A stretch of DNA of 64,000 bases. Origin: Siphonodentalium dalli (Eukaryota; Mollusca; Scaphopoda; Gadilida; Siphonodentaliidae). Shown piece after piece: positions 57,551-64,000 of the stretch. Position 1 is the first letter of the stretch, and each line of letters begins with the position of its first letter. Where the stretch lies: contig CP136063.1 of NCBI GenBank assembly GCA_032622095.1, positions 29,888,987 through 29,952,986 on the forward strand. The letters are read 5' to 3'. Under the pieces are notes generated by a model. It saw only the letters and a list, made by a program, of their open reading frames with translations. It was not told the origin of the DNA and did not search any database. The translations under genes and the position numbers were made by a program.

Positions 57551-57711
57551 CACCGTCAAGTCGATCTCTGGCTTCCTACCTGTAGGCTACATCTATACAG
57601 CCCTGAATTATTGGCCAAACCGCGGCGATCCCATTTGGGCGTAATTTTAACTGGAGCGCTCGAATGGGTAACTGGATACTTTCCGCAGCTGAGTAAAGTA
57701 CCACCGCCGGT

Positions 57712-58626
57712 ATGAGTGATCCATTGTACACAAGGCGCGTAACGCTCGATTGGGCGCTTTTGGGAAATTTACATACCTCACATAAGAGTATCCACACCGG
57801 AGATAAACCGTACTTTTGTGATATATGCGGGAAATCGTTTAATCAATCGAGCAACTTGGTGAAACATAAGATAATCCACACTGGAGATAAACCTTATCGT
57901 TGTGGAGTATGCGGGAAATCATTTAATACATCGAGCAATGTAGTGACACATAAGATAATCCACACCGGATATGAACCGTACCATTGTGACATATGCGGGG
58001 AATCATTTACTCGATGGTGTGACTTGGTGAAACACAAGAGAATCCACACCGGCGATAAACCTTACCATTGTGATATATGCGGGAAATCATTTAATGCATT
58101 GAGCAACTTAGTGGTGCATAATAGAATCCACACTGGAGATAAGCCTTACCATTGTGATACATGTTGGAAATCGTTCAATACATCGAGCTACTTGGTGATG
58201 CATAAGAGAATCCACACCGGAGATAAGCCTTACCATTGTGATACATGTTGGAAATCGTTCAATATATCGAGCTACTTGGTGATGCATAAGAGAATCCACA
58301 CCGGAGATAAGCCTTACCATTGTGATACATGTTGGAAATCGTTCAATACATCGAGCTACTTGGTGATGCATAAGAGAATCCACACCGGAGATAAGCCTTA
58401 CCATTGTGATACATGTTGGAAATCGTTCAATATATCGAGCTACTTGGTGATGCATAAGAGAATCCACACCGGAGATAAGCCTTACCATTGTGATACATGT
58501 TGGAAATCGTTCAATACATCGAGCAACTTGGTGACACACAAGAGAATCCATACCGGAGATAAGCCTTACCATTGTGATACATGTTGGAAATCGTTCAATA
58601 CATCGAGCTACTTGGTGATGCATTAG
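57712..58626 (+). CDS. C2H2 zinc-finger array with transposon-derived start (304 aa)
   Basis: The frame opens at ATG 57712 inside the transposon's right end. The first ~22 residues (M-S-D-P-L-Y-T-R-R-V...) are transposon sequence that runs in frame into the finger array at 57779. Nine complete fingers follow. Finger 3 has a TRWCD recognition helix and is reached through a TGYEP linker; fingers 5-10 have W for G (CDTCWKSF). Fingers 5-8 alternate NTSSYLVMH and NISSYLVMH, the mark of a recent two-finger (168-bp) duplication. Finger 10 stops at its first zinc-binding His because AAG became TAG at 58624-58626, so its last His is missing. In copy A this array belongs to one gene with the leader now at 54192. 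Whether the chimera is transcribed is unknown; it could equally be a pseudogene. Confidence 0.82.
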   Translation: MSDPLYTRRVTLDWALLGNLHTSHKSIHTGDKPYFCDICGKSFNQSSNLVKHKIIHTGDKPYRCGVCGKSFNTSSNVVTHKIIHTGYEPYHCDICGESFTRWCDLVKHKRIHTGDKPYHCDICGKSFNALSNLVVHNRIHTGDKPYHCDTCWKSFNTSSYLVMHKRIHTGDKPYHCDTCWKSFNISSYLVMHKRIHTGDKPYHCDTCWKSFNTSSYLVMHKRIHTGDKPYHCDTCWKSFNISSYLVMHKRIHTGDKPYHCDTCWKSFNTSSNLVTHKRIHTGDKPYHCDTCWKSFNTSSYLVMH

Positions 58627-58761
<135 letters not shown>

Positions 58762-59081
58762 TGACATTTAATATGTTCGTCGAAGAAGGATTGGAAACAA
58801 TCTTAGATTCAAATGACAGAGCGGAAAAGGGGGGCAGAATGAATCTTATCCCTAAATTACTATTTCTGTGGCTTCAAGGGTGAAAGATATTTGATTCGAG
58901 TCGCGGAACCTATCCATCAGAATGAATCTTCTTCGTTAATTAGCTTTGCACTATGAACTTTATGATTGGATGGCCTTGCTTAAATACTATGTGGCATGCA
59001 GTGGATTCCGCACATATAGTAACGCTCATGGGATGATAACCCGATGCAGTAAAGATCCATTTATACTTACTATTACATGAT

Positions 59082-59356
59082 ACCTGTGATGGCCAGCAAT
59101 ATGACACAATATAGAATAAGATAACACACAACTGACTGGTTCGATTATACAAATTCACATGTCCTCAATGAGGCGTCTGGGTTTTGTTCTTGTACGTGTG
59201 GGATATCTTCTGTCGTTATCAAAATTCTGAGCTGACTCAGCTTGTGCAGTTGGGACTTCCTCAAATTCAAATTCATCTTCAGAAAAAATATCTAATTCAA
59301 TGGGAAATTCCACCACTTTGAAATGAGATACATTTCTACAAATGCTGTGTTTTTTA
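59082..59356 (-). mobile_element. Copy-B-specific insertion, possible retroelement tail
   Basis: Absent from copy A (site near 48870). It is bracketed by near-identical 'tttatacttactat(t/c)acatga' (59068 and 59352). On the minus strand it encodes, to a stop at 59155-59157, an acidic stretch (DEFEFEE) and the basic tail RYPTRTRTKPRRLIEDM, which resembles the R-x-R-x-x-P-x-R-L ends of LTR-retrotransposon integrase regions. Assignment tentative. Confidence 0.5.
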
Positions 59357-59682
59357 TACTTACTATCACATGAGACCCAATGTATCAGTAGCTCCATTCT
59401 TACTATTAGATCGGCATACATGAGACCCAATGTATCAGTAGCTCCGTTCCTGTAACCACGCCTCGTTGATAGAGGGTAACTAACGATTCGTATCAACATG
59501 AGTTATTTCATTAGATATGTATCCGAAATGGTTAAATGGTTAACTCTGTTATTCGCGGTCGCATTTTGTTACAAATACCCATAGCGAGCGCCATGTAAGC
59601 TTAAATGTCGTGTTAGATTTAATGTAACATACACAATTGCCTTATTCTTTTCCCAAAGATGATAGTCATACAGCCATCCGCC

Positions 59683-60210
59683 TTAAAGATGGATTATGTC
59701 TTTAAATAACAATTTTTAAATAGTTGCGTAGGTATAAAATAATAGATATGAACTGAAGACCCCTGTGCGGAAAAGATTCTATCAATTAATATTGATTTTA
59801 TTTCGAATATTAAATCGGGACCGTTCATGTTACTATTTTTAGAACAGACCATTCGGATGATACCATATTGCGATATAGAGCACTGTGCTGTTCCTATGAC
59901 TACGCAACGAAAGTCAAATGTCACAGATTGGTTGTTTGTATTATTTTGTTCCAAAGATAGACGCACTAATAGGTATAATGAACGTTTATTTGTGACAAAA
60001 TTGTTACATAAAATTTATGGTCTCTGTTAACAGTAACCACTATTGTTCGTTAGCTGAACAAACACATCTTTTTAGACCAGAAAATATTCGAAATAAAATT
60101 GATACTAATCGATAGAAGCATTTCCGGACAGGAGTCTTCGATTCAAATCTAATATCTTATACCCTGGTAACTATATAATACATGTTTACAAAGAGATAAT
60201 CCACCTTTAA
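59683..60210. mobile_element. TTAA-flanked MITE, family 3, copy b (528 bp)
   Basis: TTAA at 59683-59686 and 60207-60210. Termini AGATGGATTATGTCTTT / AAGAGATAATCCACCT. The arms match copy a (50853). It sits at the position in copy B where copy A has a family-2 MITE. Confidence 0.87.
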
Positions 60211-60307
60211 AACAGTTGAAATTATGTCAATGAAAAACAAAATGCAAAAAAAAGTGGTCACAAACTGTTTCCGGCCTCGGGTATCTCCCACCTACGGAAG
60301 CATGGAG

Positions 60308-61470
60308 CCGCCACTTACAAAAATAAAATCCACCCCTAGATCGGCGTATATACGCCGATCATCGGCGTAATTACGCCGACCATCGGCGTAGTTACGCCGA
60401 TCATCGGCGTATATACGCCGATCGTCGGCGTAGTTACGCCGACCATCGGCATATATACGCCGACCATCGGCGTATTTACAGCCCCGGTTCCATATCCCCG
60501 ATTTCCCACCCCGAATGTTCCCGAATGACTCCCGAATCATATTTTTGCAAAAATCGTGGAGTAAGTTCGGGACGAGTCGGGACAGTGAATTTTTACCCCC
60601 GAACATGATCGGGGATATCGGTGCTATCGGGGTCGATTCGGGACAATTCTGGACTCGCTCCCGACAGTTTTGAAATGTTCAAAACTATCGGGAACCAAGC
60701 CGAATCGCTCCCGATTTGTAAATCATCGGGAGAAATTCGGGAACTATTCGGGAGTAGTCGGCAGTATTCGGCAATATTCGGGTAGATATTCTGGAGTAGT
60801 CGGCAGTATTCGGTAGGTTATTCCCGAATTCGCCATGTATGGCTGCTTTTATACTGAGATCCGGTGTATCTGCAAAATTCGGCATCGATTCGGGACGTTC
60901 GGCAGCAATTGAATACCAATTCGGTATCTATTCGGCATCAATTCGGTACCAGTTCGGCATTGATTCGGGGTATTCGGCAACAATTCGGTGTAAGTCGGTA
61001 GTAATCTGGGCAATTTGGCAGCCACTCGCACGAAAGTTCGGGATAATTCTTGATCATTCGGGAAGATATTCGGAAGCATTCTGGAATACTCGGCAATGTT
61101 CGAGACGATTAAATTTTGTCATAATTCGGCGGCTTTTTGGAATAAAACTCGTCCAGAATTATCTCGAATGCTGCCGATTTGGTCTGGTCCCGAATTTGTG
61201 CCGAATATACTAATTCGGGACAGAAAATCGGGAATATGGAACCGGGGCTTACGCCGACCATCGGCGTAGTTACGCCGATCATCGGCGTATATACGCCGAT
61301 GATCGGCGTATATAATGTGATTTCGCCACTTACAAAAATAAAATCCACCCCTATATACGCCGATTTCGGGGTAGTTACGCCGATCATCGGCGTAATTACG
61401 CCGACTATCGGCGTAGTTACGCCGACCATCGGCGTATATACGCCGATTTCGCCGTAGTTACGCCGATGGC
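60308..61470. repeat. Palindromic TACGCCGA/TCGGCGTA array, split by an element
   Basis: Alternating 'atcggcgtaattacgccgat'-type palindromes occupy 60339-60479, 61250-61312 and 61355-61470. The phrase 'ccacttacaaaaataaaatc' opens the array at 60311 and recurs at 61326, so the array itself is duplicated. Frames rich in Y-A-D-G-R-R or T-P-I-I-G-V are artefacts. Confidence 0.9.
60480..61249. mobile_element. ATTCGGG-rich element with AGCCCCGG termini (770 bp)
   Basis: Terminal repeats AGCCCCGGTTCCATATCCCC / GGGAATATGGAACCGGGGCT, flanked by TAC on both sides (60477-60479 and 61250-61252), inserted in the TACGCCGA array. The interior is almost entirely degenerate 'attcggga/c' words at short, irregular spacing. 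No transposase. Confidence 0.85.
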
Positions 61471-62992
61471 GATACAGGGTGAATAAAGACAAGGAGACAA
61501 AGTTTCCTCTGCAATAACCCATTCCTGCCCAACATAACCATTGCATAGGCAACTGAAAATGATGTTTCCATTGGTCTATTGTGGACAAACTTATTTTTCA
61601 ATATGATGATATACAAAGAATAAAATCTAATCAGGCGTTTGGAGACTGATCAATTCTTATCGGGGGGAGGGGGTAAAAACATGATTTGTTTTATAGATCT
61701 GGGAGCCGAGACCTGCCTTACCTTTTACATTAAAGGTAATCAATCCGATTTAACGCTCCTAAATTACTATTTCTTTCGCCTCGGGGGTGGGTAAATATTT
61801 GATTCGAGTCGATGAACCCGGCCACCCATCAAAGCTCAAGAGTGATATCAGATATCGATTTTGGTAGTTTGTTATTTCATTATTAGTGGCACAGAAACAC
61901 GCCGTCAAACGGGTGGTCTCGGTCGAAATTGCGGATGAAGATGCATAACTCTAAAACAAGTGATAATACGGCCAAATATCGTGTATACTCAAGTGATAAT
62001 ACGGCTAATACTTCGTTGAACGTTTTGGTAAATTTGATACCATAGTTATCAGTTGTTAGCATTATTTTGTTGCAATCGATTCTGATAACTAAAGCGTATT
62101 TTGAAGAAATGTTGTTGTATGTTGATGATATCGGGACACTCTGATCGGATTGAGTAACTTTGGGGGCTATATGGGAATAATATAGAGTCTTTTATGTAGT
62201 TTATCTTAATATTCTTTTGAACCATATCTCAGACAGTTATTTAGAAGTTTTGAGGCACACACAGTGACTAAAATGCAAGGGGACCAAGTTTCCCCACTTT
62301 ACCTCACACCTGTCCTACTTCAAAATATGCATTTCTGATAATTAATTTCTGAGAATCGTCTCTGCCTTGTGCAATTATGGCCAGACCTATTTCAATATGA
62401 GGAGTTGCAATGAATAAAATCAAAACAGGGATTTGGAGACTGATACATATTCTTATCAGGGAGCTGAAACATGAATGTCATAGATTTGGGAGCCGAAACC
62501 TGCTTTTACATTGTGGGATATGCGAATAATATAAACCCATTTATGAACTCAGTCCACAATTTTTATTCGTTTTAAACCACACCTCAGACGGTAAAGTTCT
62601 TTAAAAGTTTTGAGCCACATACACAGTGACTATTGGAAAGGAGACCAAGTTTGCTCAGCCTTACCACACACCTGCCCTATACCTCAAAATACACATTGTC
62701 TGATTATGAGGCAGGACGTGTATGGTACGATTAACTACATAAATGATCCTATATTATTACCATATAGCCGTTAATGTAAAAGGTAGGGCATGATTTGGCT
62801 CCAAAATCAGCCCCCCCCCCCGTTTTTATTTTATTCTCTATAAATCATCATTGAAAAATAATTGTGTCCACAATAGACCAATGGAAACATCATTCTCAGT
62901 TGACTATGCATATGGTTACGTTGGGCAGGATTGGGTTAATGCAGAGGAAACGTGGTCCCCTTGGTCTTTATTCACCCTGTATGTGGCCATCG
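61467..62992. mobile_element. Fold-back element (~1.5 kb) with internal direct duplication
   Basis: Arms 61467-61613 and 62842-62992 are inverted copies ('tggcgatacagggtgaataa', 'catttccattggtctattg' types). Inside, 'tttggagactgat' to 'gggagccgaaacctgc' occurs at 61637 and again at 62433, and a 'cctcagac' to 'cacagtgact' block at 62226 and 62585. A family-1 MITE (61730) lies within. Confidence 0.82.
61730..62163. mobile_element. TTAA MITE family 1, copy d (degenerate)
   Basis: TTAA followed by AGGTAATCAATCCGAT; the right end is 'atcggattgagtaactttgg'. The internal 'ttactatttctttcgcctcg' and 'ttgattcgagtcgatgaacc' match copies a and b. Confidence 0.8.
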
Positions 62993-63491
62993 TCCAGTCG
63001 CCAGTCCCATGTACTTTGAATGTGTATATGTTTCCAGTAAACCCATATCATTGATCTATGCTGGTGCACACAATTCTGTGCATCTAGAAATAAGACCTGC
63101 GTAATCATGCCATTCAATTTTATTTGATTACATAAATATAAGAATGTGTTAATATTTGTCGAACAAGGAATACCTGACAATTCAAACGCCCGATGTAATA
63201 TTAGCATGGACATGATGGTAACGGAGAAAACACCTATATATAGTTATATACGACATGTATGCAAGTTTATGAATGAGGAATATTTTGCTATATTCAAACC
63301 GGTTTTGGACAAGTTTCCAAAAACAACTGCCAAAACAAAATGCATTGTTTTATTCATGGATTGGTACTAGTATGCAATATGATTAAAATTCGAAATTAAT
63401 TTTAAATAGCTAGTAGCCTTCAATTAATTTCCTGCCTATTTTTAAATCAATTGAATAAATGTCATCGTTACTAGTGTCATTCACATTGAGT
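62993..63491. other. No gene seen
   Basis: A 74-codon plus-strand frame (63146-63370) has no recognisable domain. AT-rich otherwise. Confidence 0.45.
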
Positions 63492-64000
63492 CTATATGTC
63501 TAAACATGACAAACGCGTGAAATTATCACCGTCGTCAAAGACACCGTAATCCTCTCCGCAACCTTCATGAAAAGCACTTGACATAATCTGAGCACAACAC
63601 CCATTCGTCGCGTTTACTGGGATCGAGTGGATCACCATAAACCCAGCCACACTTCCCACAAGGATACGCATCTTGACTGTTATTTTCCCCACTCTTTTTT
63701 GAAGCTCGCTTGCCTTTGATGGCCGTTGACCGAGAACCATTAGGCTCGCGAACATGTGGTGCATCGTTGTGAACTTCCAATTGCATTTCAGGTCGGATTC
63801 ACCATTTGAAGTTAGGAACGGGTAGCACATAGGGCAAAAACCAATTTCAGGGCGCTTTCGTTGAGGTGAATAAATGCGACATTAACATTGGCGTGATTGC
63901 CCAAATCACAAAATGCGGCGGCGTTCTGTATCACAAATTTACCGGTCTTCGCTGCAACGTCAGCCAACCTCTTGGAGGTCCCTCCAATTCTATCACACGG
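63492..64000 (-). pseudogene. Transposon protein C-terminus with PHD-type finger, broken; runs off the window
   Basis: Read from 64000 downwards. The first frame gives PCDRIGGTSKRLADVA...GKFVIQNAAAF to TAA at 63812-63814. This resembles a C-D-G-I-G-G-T-x-K-R motif I recall from uncharacterised invertebrate transposon proteins. A second frame (63786-63565) has YPCGKCGWVYGD...KRDEWVLCSDYVKC. A third (to 63492) continues FHEGCGEDYGVFDDGDNF...LSC. Together they trace a PHD-like C4HC3 pattern, with one of the last Cys replaced (R-L-S-C). At least two frameshifts separate the pieces, so the copy is dead. The N-terminal part lies beyond the window end. Superfamily not identified. Confidence 0.65.

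Larger units (their letters stand above)
54403..57778. mobile_element. KDZ-type DNA transposon with NRF1-like accessory gene (3376 bp)
   Basis: The boundaries are fixed by the 8-bp duplication CACATAAG and by the uninterrupted finger in copy A. The ends are weak inverted repeats: left TATGTAATTATTCCAAAG, right complement TATGTAAATTTCCCAAAAG. Contents: subterminal ~98-bp tandem repeats, a 75-bp-arm hairpin, a plus-strand KDZ transposase fragment, a longer minus-strand KDZ transposase pseudogene and, diverging from it, an intact NRF1-like ORF. Eight-bp duplications fit what I recall for Zisupton/KDZ elements. Confidence 0.88.

Noticed and set aside
60339-61470. CRISPR-like regularly spaced palindromic repeats
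   Set aside because: Eukaryotic context, no unique spacers, no cas genes; the units are contiguous palindromes. The array at 33690-33885 was rejected as CRISPR for the same reasons.
63146-63370. 74-codon plus-strand frame
   Set aside because: No recognisable motif and no splice signals in correct phase; left unannotated as a gene.

Overview
The window is eukaryotic nuclear DNA, AT-rich and crowded with transposons. It is most likely from a marine mollusc. The evidence is GT-AG introns with polypyrimidine tracts, C2H2 zinc-finger arrays, and several dispersed repeats that I associate with gastropod and bivalve genomes. Those repeats are the 'caagttcgaat...gttatggccc' repeat, the 'caagatggc...gcggccatgtttttt' repeat, the GACGGACG run ending in 'gtctcaggtgagctaa', and ACATGTAC words. 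The assignment is inference. No tRNA, rRNA, CRISPR array or bacterial-type gene was seen.

Layout. 0-7 kb: repeat relics, a TTAA-flanked MITE (755-1231), an inverted CCCAGGTGTACC minisatellite (2070-2850) and CAACGTTGATTCAACG arrays (4468-6297). 7.3-10.0 kb: a 5'-truncated non-LTR retrotransposon with an open reverse-transcriptase frame on the minus strand. 10-20 kb: tandem dispersed repeats, a 4 kb fold-back element (14537-18712) and nested TA- and TTAA-flanked MITEs. 20.7-22.7 kb: a transposase-like gene with one frameshift. 25.8-35.7 kb: a split gene that I could assemble exon by exon. It has six coding exons, an AVVEF/WPP N-terminal module, a C-terminal DUF4806-type domain and an alternative last exon. 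Its introns hold MITEs, hairpins, a 163-bp tandem repeat and a 1.33 kb hAT element with a perfect 8-bp target duplication. 36-44 kb: non-coding, dominated by fold-back elements. 44.6-46.9 kb: a 2.2 kb CAACGTT array with a ~375-bp higher-order period.

46.9-60.2 kb is a duplicated zinc-finger locus. Copy A (46890-49188) has a nine-finger C2H2 ORF. Copy B (53735-59682) is split by a 3376-bp DNA transposon (54403-57778) flanked by the 8-bp duplication CACATAAG. That transposon is the most interesting object here. It carries decayed KDZ-type transposase sequence, partly as an inverted duplicate. Diverging from it is an intact 273-codon gene whose product looks like the NRF1/Erect-wing DNA-binding domain. 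The element's left end has tandem and hairpin repeats containing GCGCA, which resembles an NRF1 half-site. The zinc-finger array downstream now reads from an ATG inside the transposon end and stops early at a nonsense codon.

60.3-64 kb: a palindromic TACGCCGA/TCGGCGTA array split by an ATTCGGG-rich element, a fold-back element, and a minus-strand relic of a PHD-finger transposon protein that runs off the window.

Most gene-like content is mobile or derived from mobile elements. The best candidates for working genes are the split DUF4806 gene, the nine-finger ZNF gene and the NRF1-like ORF.
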